NCBI GenBank assembly: GCA_900555615.1
Contig: USMB01000030.1
Location: forward strand, 1-21,341
Direction: 5' to 3'
Length of the DNA: 21,341 nucleotides
Source of the DNA: an uncultured Clostridium sp.
GTDB lineage: Bacteria > Bacillota > Clostridia > TANB77 > CAG-508
The notes under the pieces are model-generated. The model was not told the DNA's origin. It did not search any database and saw nothing but the letters and a program-made list of their open reading frames with translations. The translations under genes and the position numbers were made by a program. Shown here piece after piece: positions 1 to 6,117 of this stretch (positions are counted from its first letter, which is position 1; each line of letters starts with the position of its first letter).

Positions 1-129
1 ATTGTTTCATAATTACTTATTCCGTTGGGTAATTTTCTCACTTTTTCTCACTCCTTCTTTATATCTTTCTTAGTCGTTTGCAAAACTCTGAAAGTATTGC
101 AAATACTGACTTTTTTGTTTATAAATCTA

Positions 130-158
130 TTGAATCACTCCACTTTTTAGTATATAAT
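130..158 (+). promoter_or_regulatory. Sigma-A-type promoter of the decayed transposase
   Basis: TTGAAT (130-135) and a perfect TATAAT (153-158) are separated by 17 bp, about 50 bp upstream of the transposase start. A second -35-like TTGACA at 158-163 has no good -10 at 17 bp. The promoter seems intact although the gene it serves is broken. Confidence 0.55.
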
Positions 159-207
159 TGACATAGTAAGTTACCAATAATGTACCAAAAAAAGGAGTGT
201 TTCAATC

Positions 208-815
208 ATGTTAAATTATGAAAACCAATTAAATTTAGGTAATATCTATTCCGATTATTTATTAATACTTATCCTTAATTTTTCATCAGAATTACGTCAG
301 TTCTGTGGTATTGATAAAGTTCCAGATGCCTCTAAATGGACTCGTTTTAAACAAGATTTTTGCGATTATTTAAAAGATATGTTTATTGCTCTTGTAGATG
401 TTACAGAACCTATCTGTCAGGCTATTAATCCTACTTTAGCTAATATGATTTCTTACGATACTTCTAGTGTAGTAGCTTATGTTACTGAAAACAATGCTAA
501 ATATATTAATTCTTGCATTAGACGTTTAAAATCATATTTCAAAGCTATGGGGATTGAAAAATCTGATGATGATATTTACAAATTAGCTTACAGTTCTTTG
601 CCAAAAGTTGCTTCTAGCGATTCTTCTATTAGAAAAATGTACTCTAATGGTCATTTTTGCTATGGCAGAAAATTTGGTATTATTACTAATGGCTGTGGTA
701 CCGATGAATGGAACAAACTTTCCTTGCAGGTATTGCTCAACTTTTTACTGTCATAATTGCAGAGGCTATGTTTAAACCTCAATACATTAGAAGTATTAAA
801 AAACTTGCTTGCTAA
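208..815 (+). pseudogene. Decayed IS transposase (IS1182/IS5-like), catalytic middle lost
   Basis: The first 160 or so codons read as the N-terminal part of a DDE transposase: a helical region with an LRQFCGIDKVPD stretch followed by a short lysine/arginine-rich part, as in IS1182/IS5-like transposases. Around position 660 it reaches a NGHFCYGRKFGIITNG stretch, which normally leads into the DDE core. Instead the frame runs only to a stop at 754-756. In the third frame, from about 708, a clear C-terminal tail (TFLAGIAQLFTVIIAEAM..., ending KKLAC) continues to a stop at 813-815. The gene is therefore an N-terminus joined out of frame to a C-terminus, with most of the catalytic domain missing. 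The start at 208 has an AAGGAGTG ribosome site 8-9 bases upstream. I could not find convincing terminal inverted repeats. The family name is from memory of these motifs and is less certain than the decay. Confidence 0.7.
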
Positions 816-1048
816 TACTTGGTTTTCAATGTTCTAAATTTATCATAATCCCTTTGGAAATTTCTAACAATTGCCTTAGGGTTATTTGTCATGTTCATTT
901 TTTTATTTCTGTTTTTGCTACTCCTAAAATCCTTATATATTTTATCTTGTTTTATGTTTCTTTGACTTTTTTATTTAGTTTCGCAATTACCTATATATCT
1001 TTCTTTTGCTTTCTCTACTTTCTTCTTTTATATTTTACTCTAATTATA

Positions 1049-1079
1049 AAAAAATAGCAAGGTTTACTCGCTATTTTTT
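1049..1079. terminator. Rho-independent terminator, bidirectional-looking
   Basis: A 10-bp perfect stem (AAAAAATAGC at 1049-1058 with GCTATTTTTT at 1070-1079) encloses an 11-nt loop. It overlaps the stop codon of the HD-GYP gene and supplies a T-run on the minus strand. It can also end transcripts coming from the decayed transposase on the plus strand. Confidence 0.75.
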
Positions 1080-2142
1080 ATTCACTAAGATATTTTTCTT
1101 GGATATCTTTTATTTTATCATAATCATTATTTAGTATATCAAGAAATACTTCTGCTATTTGAGGGTCAAATTGAGTTTCTTCACATCTTTTAATTTCTTC
1201 TTTTACATGTTCAATATCAATAGGACCTCTATAGCTTCTTCTACTTGTCATTGCATCAAATGTATCTGCAACAGTAGCAATTCTAGCTATATATGGTATT
1301 TCCTCGCCTTTTAATCTTGATGGATATCCATTTCCATCATATCTTTCATGATGATGTTTTACAATAGGAATTATATCTTTAAATATTTCAGCTGAACCTA
1401 AAATATGTGCTCCTATTGAGGGATGATTTTTTATTTGTGAATATTCATCATCCGAAAGTTTATCAGGTTTTAATAATATACTATCTGGAATTCCTATTTT
1501 TCCAATATCATGGAAAAGTCCACCAATTCTTAATGTTTTTATTTGGTCTTCTGATAATCCTAATTTTTCACCAATTAAAACAGAATATTCTGAAACTCTA
1601 TCTGAATGTCCTCTTGTATATGTATCTTTAGCTTCTACTGTATATCTCAATGTTTGAACCATATCTAAATAAGCTCTTTCTAGTCTTTCATTTGACTCTG
1701 AAAGCTCTTCATTAATTCTCTTTATTTCATCCATCTGTTTTACAGATTTTATTCCAGACTCAACCAATAAAAGTAATTGGTCGAATTTATCACTTTTTTC
1801 GCAATACCCTTGTATATCTAATCTTTTAATTGTTTCAAGTGGAGGGGCCATATCCTTGTGCCCTGTTAATAATAGAATATACAATTCTTTATTAAACTTT
1901 CTGATTTCTTCTACAACCTCATCTCCATGTAATGGTGTCATCATAAAGTCTAGCAACATTAAATCAAAATGTTCCATTTTTACTCTTTCTATTGCTTCAA
2001 CTGGGTCTAATACACCTTCAAACTCATATTCTGAATTATCAAAAAGCACTGTTAATGAGTCTAATATTCCACTTTCGTCATCTACTCCAATTATCCTATA
2101 TTTTCTTTCTCCATTTAATTGATTTTGTAATGCTTTTCTCAT
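1078..2142 (-). CDS. Response regulator with HD-GYP c-di-GMP phosphodiesterase domain
   Basis: The 354-aa cytoplasmic protein has a receiver domain at about residues 15-135. The acidic pocket D21-D22, phospho-acceptor D65 (LLLD), T93 and K116 are all present. A coiled linker (about 135-165) follows, then an HD-GYP domain (about 165-345) with HD at 211-212, a His cluster at 263-265 and an intact GYP at 272-274 within DGNGYP. In this family the output domain hydrolyses cyclic di-GMP under phosphorylation control; that activity here is inferred from intact motifs. The ATG at 2142 follows an AGAGGT ribosome site. The gene stands alone with its own promoter and a terminator over its stop. No kinase is adjacent; the nearest is the PAS kinase at 6118-7935, in the same orientation. 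Without the IS and its target duplication, this gene would start about 540 bp past the hydrolase stop, so a kinase-regulator pairing is possible but unproven. Confidence 0.93.
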   Translation of the reverse strand: MRKALQNQLNGERKYRIIGVDDESGILDSLTVLFDNSEYEFEGVLDPVEAIERVKMEHFDLMLLDFMMTPLHGDEVVEEIRKFNKELYILLLTGHKDMAPPLETIKRLDIQGYCEKSDKFDQLLLLVESGIKSVKQMDEIKRINEELSESNERLERAYLDMVQTLRYTVEAKDTYTRGHSDRVSEYSVLIGEKLGLSEDQIKTLRIGGLFHDIGKIGIPDSILLKPDKLSDDEYSQIKNHPSIGAHILGSAEIFKDIIPIVKHHHERYDGNGYPSRLKGEEIPYIARIATVADTFDAMTSRRSYRGPIDIEHVKEEIKRCEETQFDPQIAEVFLDILNNDYDKIKDIQEKYLSE

Positions 2143-2184
2143 TAATTACCTCTACCCCTTCTAGTAATAATTAATTTTACCTAG

Positions 2185-2213
2185 ATTATAATAGTTTATT
2201 AAATAAAAATCAA
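2185..2213 (-). promoter_or_regulatory. Promoter of the HD-GYP regulator gene
   Basis: Read on the minus strand, TTGATT (2208-2213) and TATAAT (2185-2190) are separated by exactly 17 bp. The -10 lies about 40 bp upstream of the ATG. Confidence 0.7.
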
Positions 2214-2377
2214 GGCTTTTTATTTAATTTATTATATATAACTTATTATACTTATTTTGCCTAAAATTTTATCATTCTAATTGTTTCTTTTAGTCTTATT
2301 AGCAATACTAAAAATCAGATTTATATTGCATTTTTATTACAATATTATTTCTTTTATATTACATTTTAATTTTTTGT

Positions 2378-2406
2378 TTGATTTTTCAAATTCCGACTGA
2401 TATACT
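2378..2406 (+). promoter_or_regulatory. Promoter of the 87-aa gene, left copy
   Basis: TTGATT (2378-2383), a 17-bp spacer and TATACT (2401-2406), with an extended -10 TGA just before it. The predicted transcript start is only about 15 bases before the ATG at 2427. The promoter lies wholly inside the duplicated segment, so both gene copies have it. Confidence 0.65.
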
Positions 2407-2426
2407 AAAATTATATGGAGGATTAT

Positions 2427-2690
2427 ATGGAAGATTTAAAAGATGTTGTCGAAGAATCAAATCAAATTAACCCTTCTGAAGAAATAAACTCGGAAGAAGA
2501 AATAAAAAAAACAAAAGAAGCAACAGCAATGGTCGAATACAAAGAAGTAGACGAACCTTGTGTCGCCTTAACTATTATTGGAGAAAACCGCCTTACAGAT
2601 GCTGAAGTCTTTGTTAGACGTGGATTCCGTTTTTCTTTAAAAGCTTTTTTCTCCACTATTGTTCTTACTATTATGAATATGTTTATTTAA
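2427..2690 (+). CDS. Small unknown protein, acidic N-terminus and hydrophobic C-terminus (left copy)
   Basis: The 87-aa protein is not one I recognise. Residues 1-30 are strongly acidic (DVVEESNQ, SEEINSEEEIKK), the middle is mixed, and the last 20 or so residues are basic then hydrophobic (RRGFRFSLKAFF followed by STIVLTIMNMFI). This could be a short membrane anchor or amphipathic tail. An ATG exists 12 bases upstream (2415), but TGGAGG at 2416-2421 sits 5 bases before the ATG at 2427, so I take 2427 as the start. The gene runs convergent to the hydrolase and the two stops overlap by 8 bp in the parental arrangement. This copy seems to be a by-product of the IS insertion and has the same protein sequence as the copy at 4907-5170. 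Confidence 0.75.
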   Translation: MEDLKDVVEESNQINPSEEINSEEEIKKTKEATAMVEYKEVDEPCVALTIIGENRLTDAEVFVRRGFRFSLKAFFSTIVLTIMNMFI

Positions 2691-2793
2691 GCTTTTTTTC
2701 AATCCAATTATAAACATATTCATATATTTCTTTTTTACATTTTTCATGTAATATATCATGTCTTAATTTTGGATATAATTTTATTTCTACATC
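2683..2793 (-). pseudogene. 3' fragment of the hydrolase gene inside the left repeat
   Basis: On the minus strand the last 36 codons of the hydrolase (from D274, DVEIKLYPKLRHDI..., with its stop) are repeated here. Upstream the reading frame runs by chance into the IS left end, giving a 66-codon open frame to 2883 with no ribosome site. It contains the catalytic-His segment but no nucleophile, so it cannot be a working enzyme. Confidence 0.85.
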
Positions 2794-2877
2794 CGGTTTT
2801 TTGACACTTTGAACTAAATAAGATTTTCTAAAGCATTGAAAATTCTTATTTTTTTTGTCAATTTTTTCTTTTTCCTC

Positions 2878-2890
2878 TTGCACAATGTTT
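2878..2890. repeat. Sub-terminal inverted repeat of the IS, left arm
   Basis: The 13-base TTGCACAATGTTT recurs perfectly in inverted orientation at 4652-4664. The arms lie 84 bp and 60 bp inside the element ends. They may be internal transposase-binding sites. Confidence 0.6.
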
Positions 2891-2906
2891 CACAATGTGT
2901 TATGAT
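2878..2906 (+). promoter_or_regulatory. Promoter of the IS transposase
   Basis: TTGCAC (2878-2883), a 17-bp spacer and TATGAT (2901-2906) with an extended -10 TGT. The spacer holds a CACAATG direct repeat (2881-2887, 2891-2897). The -35 overlaps the internal inverted repeat of the element, so transposase binding there could repress transcription; that is inference. Confidence 0.6.
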
Positions 2907-2923
2907 AAGTGCGAGGTGATTAA

Positions 2924-4678
2924 ATGAGATTACAGATAGTTAAGTCAAAGAATGCTCAATCTCTTTATGTTGTAAAAACTATTTACAATAATAAAAAGCG
3001 TACAAATAAAGTTGTTGAAAAATTAGGAACTTATGAGAATTTAAAGAAAAAATTGTATCCCAATGAACCAATTGAATGGGCTAAAAAATATGTTGAAGAA
3101 TTAAATAAACAAGAACAAGAAGGAACACGAAATATAATAATTAAATATAATCCAACAAAAATTATAGAAAAAGATGTTCAAAAACTTTTTAATGGTGGAT
3201 ATCTATTTTTAGAAAAAATTTACTATGAATTGGGAATCGATAAAATTTGTAAACAAATATCTGAAAATTATAAATTTGAATATGATTTAAATAATATATT
3301 ATCTCGACTACTATACGGGAGAATTATATTTCCTTCTTCTAAATTAGCTACATACAACGTATCTAAACAATTTATAGAACAACCAAATTTTGAGTTACAT
3401 CATATTTATAGAGCACTAGAAATTATATCTAAAGAAAATGAATTTATACAATCCGAACTATATAAAAATAGTTTAAAAAAATCTAAAAGGAATACTGGTA
3501 TCCTTTATTATGATTGTACTAATTATTTCTTTGAAATAGAACAAGAAGAAGGCTTAAAACAATATGGACCATCTAAAGAACATCGACCTAATCCGATAAC
3601 TCAAATGGGATTATTTATGGATGGAGATGGTATCCCTCTAGCATTTAATATATCTCCTGGAAATACTAATGAACAAGGGACTTTGACACCAACTGAAGAA
3701 AAAATTTTAAAAGATTTTGAACTATCAAAATTTATAGTATGCACCGATGCTGGACTTGCTTCAACAGACAATAGAAAATTTAATAATAAAGATGAAAGAG
3801 CTTTTATTACCACTCAATCAATAAAAAAATTAAAGAAACATTTAAAGGAATGGGCTTTAACAAAAGCAGGCTGGAAACTTAGTGGAGATTTAAAAGAATA
3901 TGATATAAGCAAATTAGAAGAATCAGAAGAAACTATTGAAAAGTATAAAAACAAAGTATTCTATAAAGAAAGATGGATCAAAGAAGATGGATTAGAACAA
4001 AAATTTATAGTAACCTTTAGTTTAAAATATAAATACTATCAACAGCAAATAAGAAATAATCAAATTGAAAGAGCTCAAAAAGCTATGAATAATAAAAATT
4101 TCAAACTAGAAAAATGTAACCAAAATGATTATAAAAGATTTATAACAAAGACAGCTGTAACGAAAGACGGTGAAGTTGCTGATAATAATGTACTTTCGTT
4201 AAATACAAAACAAATTGAAAAAGAAGAACAGTATGATGGTTTTTATGGAGTATGTACCAACCTTGATGATAATGCAGAAAAAATAATAAAAATAAATCAA
4301 AGGAGATGGGAAATTGAAGAAAGTTTTAGAATAATGAAAAGTGAATTTAAAGCTAGACCAGTTTATCTAAGTAGAGATGATAGAATAACAGCTCACTTTA
4401 CTACTTGTTTTCTAGCTCTAGTATTACATCGATATTTAGAAAAAGAATTAGAAGAAAAATATACTGCTACTCAAATTATTGATACATTAAGAAATATGAA
4501 TCTAATAAAACATAATGAAGATGGCTATATACCGGTATTTACAAGAACTGATATAACTGATGACTTACATAAAAAATTTGATTTTAGAATTGACTATGAA
4601 ATAGTCAATAAAAAAAATCTAAAAAATATTTTAAAAAAAATTAAAAATCAAAAACATTGTGCAAATCTTGAAAGCTGA
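2924..4678 (+). CDS. IS1634-family DDE transposase
   Basis: The 584-aa protein is close to full length for IS1634-type transposases. The N-terminus (about 1-60) is a small DNA-binding-like region beginning MRLQIVKSKN and rich in Lys. The catalytic domain shows the first Asp in YYDCTNYFF (D197), the second in VCTDAGLAS (D275) and the Glu in RRWEIEESFRIMK. The last fits the IS4-superfamily R-3-E-6-K signature (R461, E465, K472), with Asn instead of Tyr at the usual Y position. A long insertion lies between D275 and E465, as in IS4 relatives. The ATG at 2924 follows a GAGGTG ribosome site 7 bases upstream. The frame is uninterrupted, so the enzyme is probably active and cuts and pastes or copies the element that carries it. 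Confidence 0.93.
   Translation: MRLQIVKSKNAQSLYVVKTIYNNKKRTNKVVEKLGTYENLKKKLYPNEPIEWAKKYVEELNKQEQEGTRNIIIKYNPTKIIEKDVQKLFNGGYLFLEKIYYELGIDKICKQISENYKFEYDLNNILSRLLYGRIIFPSSKLATYNVSKQFIEQPNFELHHIYRALEIISKENEFIQSELYKNSLKKSKRNTGILYYDCTNYFFEIEQEEGLKQYGPSKEHRPNPITQMGLFMDGDGIPLAFNISPGNTNEQGTLTPTEEKILKDFELSKFIVCTDAGLASTDNRKFNNKDERAFITTQSIKKLKKHLKEWALTKAGWKLSGDLKEYDISKLEESEETIEKYKNKVFYKERWIKEDGLEQKFIVTFSLKYKYYQQQIRNNQIERAQKAMNNKNFKLEKCNQNDYKRFITKTAVTKDGEVADNNVLSLNTKQIEKEEQYDGFYGVCTNLDDNAEKIIKINQRRWEIEESFRIMKSEFKARPVYLSRDDRITAHFTTCFLALVLHRYLEKELEEKYTATQIIDTLRNMNLIKHNEDGYIPVFTRTDITDDLHKKFDFRIDYEIVNKKNLKNILKKIKNQKHCANLES
4652..4664. repeat. Sub-terminal inverted repeat of the IS, right arm
   Basis: AAACATTGTGCAA is the exact reverse complement of 2878-2890. 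It lies inside the 3' end of the transposase coding sequence, 60 bp from the right terminus. Confidence 0.6.
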
Positions 4679-4708
4679 AAGCGCTGATATGAAACGTTTT
4701 CAGCTTTT
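4671..4708 (+). terminator. Terminator at the end of the IS transposase
   Basis: A 10-bp perfect stem (AAAGCTGAAA at 4671-4680, TTTCAGCTTT at 4698-4707) overlaps the stop codon and ends in four T. It should stop transposase transcripts before they run into the downstream repeat. Confidence 0.6.
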
Positions 4709-4857
4709 AACTGTCAAAGATGAGATTATACTTATTTTGCCTAAAATTTTATCATTCTAATTGTTTCTTTTAGTCTTATTAGCAATACTAAAAATCAGAT
4801 TTATATTGCATTTTTATTACAATATTATTTCTTTTATATTACATTTTAATTTTTTGT

Positions 4858-4886
4858 TTGATTTTTCAAATTCCGACTGATATACT
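4858..4886 (+). promoter_or_regulatory. Promoter of the 87-aa gene, right copy
   Basis: Same as 2378-2406: TTGATT (4858-4863), 17 bp, TATACT (4881-4886), extended -10. Confidence 0.65.
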
Positions 4887-4906
4887 AAAATTATATGGAG
4901 GATTAT

Positions 4907-5170
4907 ATGGAAGATTTAAAAGATGTTGTCGAAGAATCAAATCAAATTAACCCTTCTGAAGAAATAAACTCGGAAGAAGAAATAAAAAAAACAAAAGAAG
5001 CAACAGCAATGGTCGAATACAAAGAAGTAGACGAACCTTGTGTCGCCTTAACTATTATTGGAGAAAACCGCCTTACAGATGCTGAAGTCTTTGTTAGACG
5101 TGGATTCCGTTTTTCTTTAAAAGCTTTTTTCTCCACTATTGTTCTTACTATTATGAATATGTTTATTTAA
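4907..5170 (+). CDS. Small unknown protein (right copy)
   Basis: The encoded protein is identical to that of 2427-2690 (87 aa, acidic N-terminus, basic/hydrophobic C-terminus). The start at 4907 is chosen because TGGAGG lies 5 bases upstream. Its stop overlaps the stop of the convergent hydrolase gene by 8 bp. In the parental arrangement it sat alone between the hydrolase and the HD-GYP regulator, transcribed against both. No function can be assigned from sequence. A dedicated extended -10 promoter and good ribosome site argue that it is a real gene rather than a chance frame. Confidence 0.75.
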   Translation: MEDLKDVVEESNQINPSEEINSEEEIKKTKEATAMVEYKEVDEPCVALTIIGENRLTDAEVFVRRGFRFSLKAFFSTIVLTIMNMFI

Positions 5171-6092
5171 GCTTTTTTTCAATCCAATTATAAACATATT
5201 CATATATTTCTTTTTTACATTTTTCATGTAATATATCATGTCTTAATTTTGGATATAATTTTATTTCTACATCTTTCATTCCTATGTTTTGAAATTTATG
5301 ATAAGCTTTTATTACTCCTTTTCCATTTTCACCAACTGGATCTTCATCTCCAGATATAAATAGAATTGGTGTATCTAAATTCATTTTTTTCAAATTTTTA
5401 ATTTCAGATGTAAATTTCATACCACTTAACATTTCTCTAAACAATCCTGCAGAAAGATTTCCACCTCTCATTGGGTCTGCAATATATTCATCTAATCCTT
5501 CATTATCTGAGCATAACCAATCATAATTTGTTCTATTTGGTGCAAAAAACTTATTATATGTGTCAAATGTTAATTTTTTTATCATTGGACTAGTATGATT
5601 TTCTCCAACTTTTTTAGCTTCTTTATTTGCAATAAATTTAGCTAGAGCAATTTGAACAGGTGGTGTTTCACCTGTTCCCATTATTATTGCTGCATCAATA
5701 GCTTTTGGATATTCTATTAAATATGTTCTTAGTAAAAATGAGCCTAATGAAAATCCTAACATATAATATGGCACTTCAGGAAATTTTTCTTTTATCATTT
5801 CTGTACATGTGTACATATCTTTAACAGCCCAGTCCCAGCTACCAACAGGTCCAAAATACATAGGTTCTGAATCTTTGACAATAGATTTTCCATGGCCTAA
5901 GTGGTCATTTCCAACAACCATAATTCCTTTTTCTACTAAATATTCTGCAAATTGTTCATATCTTAAAATATATTCTGTAACTCCATGTGCAATTTGTAAT
6001 ATTGCCTTTGGCTTTACATCTGGAATCCACTCCACTGCATGGATTTGTGTTTTTCCATCTGCAGATAAATAATAAAATTCATTTTTATTCAT
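5163..6092 (-). CDS. Alpha/beta hydrolase, monoacylglycerol lipase/lysophospholipase-like
   Basis: The 309-aa protein has the fold signature of the serine aminopeptidase S33/Hydrolase_4 group, close to monoacylglycerol lipases and PldB-type lysophospholipases. The oxyanion region is QIAHGVTEY (33-41), with GNDHLGHGKS at 61-70. The nucleophile is S115 in GFSLGS, the acid is D251 in SGDEDPVG and the His is H285 in KLRHDIL. No signal peptide or membrane segment is seen, so it is probably cytoplasmic. ATG 6092 has AAGGAG 6 bases upstream. It starts 25 bp after the histidine kinase stop, on the same strand as kinase and NRPS, so it is probably the last gene of that operon. It could act on acyl chains of the NRPS product or on membrane lipids; both are inference. 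The last 36 codons are duplicated at 2683-2793. Confidence 0.88.
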   Translation of the reverse strand: MNKNEFYYLSADGKTQIHAVEWIPDVKPKAILQIAHGVTEYILRYEQFAEYLVEKGIMVVGNDHLGHGKSIVKDSEPMYFGPVGSWDWAVKDMYTCTEMIKEKFPEVPYYMLGFSLGSFLLRTYLIEYPKAIDAAIIMGTGETPPVQIALAKFIANKEAKKVGENHTSPMIKKLTFDTYNKFFAPNRTNYDWLCSDNEGLDEYIADPMRGGNLSAGLFREMLSGMKFTSEIKNLKKMNLDTPILFISGDEDPVGENGKGVIKAYHKFQNIGMKDVEIKLYPKLRHDILHEKCKKEIYEYVYNWIEKKLK

Positions 6093-6117
6093 CTTTTGCT
6101 CCTTCTTTCTTATAAAA

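Larger units (their letters stand above)
2245..2793. repeat. 549-bp direct repeat, left copy (long IS target duplication)
   Basis: This copy appears base-identical to 4725-5273 (offset 2480). It contains a promoter, the complete 87-aa unknown gene and the last 36 codons of the hydrolase. The identity stops at the base next to the IS1634-family element (2794) and at 2245 on the outer side. IS1634-type elements are known for unusually long, variable direct repeats. Confidence 0.93.
2794..4724 (+). mobile_element. IS1634-family insertion sequence, intact, about 1,931 bp
   Basis: The element is bounded exactly by the 549-bp direct repeats. Its two ends show an imperfect inverted repeat: the 13 bases inward from 2794 and from 4724 match at 9 positions, both begin with C and both carry TTTGACA at bases 7-13. 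It holds one transposase gene (2924-4678), its promoter and a terminator. The length is in the usual range for the IS1634 group of the IS4 superfamily. Nothing in it looks decayed, and the apparently identical flanking repeats suggest recent insertion. Confidence 0.9.
4725..5273. repeat. 549-bp direct repeat, right copy (parental locus)
   Basis: This is the partner of 2245-2793. It starts at the base after the IS right end and stops at codon 274 of the intact hydrolase gene, which continues uninterrupted beyond it. This copy therefore preserves the original hydrolase locus. Confidence 0.93.

Noticed and set aside
809..1057. 82-codon hydrophobic open frame after the decayed transposase
   Set aside because: It starts within the transposase tail at a non-ATG codon, has no ribosome site, and its Phe/Leu/Ile/Tyr run is what T-rich DNA gives in any frame. 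The stretch 816-1048 appears to hold no gene.
2683..2883. 66-codon open frame crossing the IS left boundary
   Set aside because: It is the duplicated hydrolase tail joined by chance to IS end sequence. There is no ribosome site and no complete domain; it is reported as a gene fragment instead.
2878..4664. The 13-bp inverted repeat as the true IS termini
   Set aside because: The transposase stop codon lies beyond the right arm, and the long direct repeats begin 84 and 60 bp further out, so the arms are internal.
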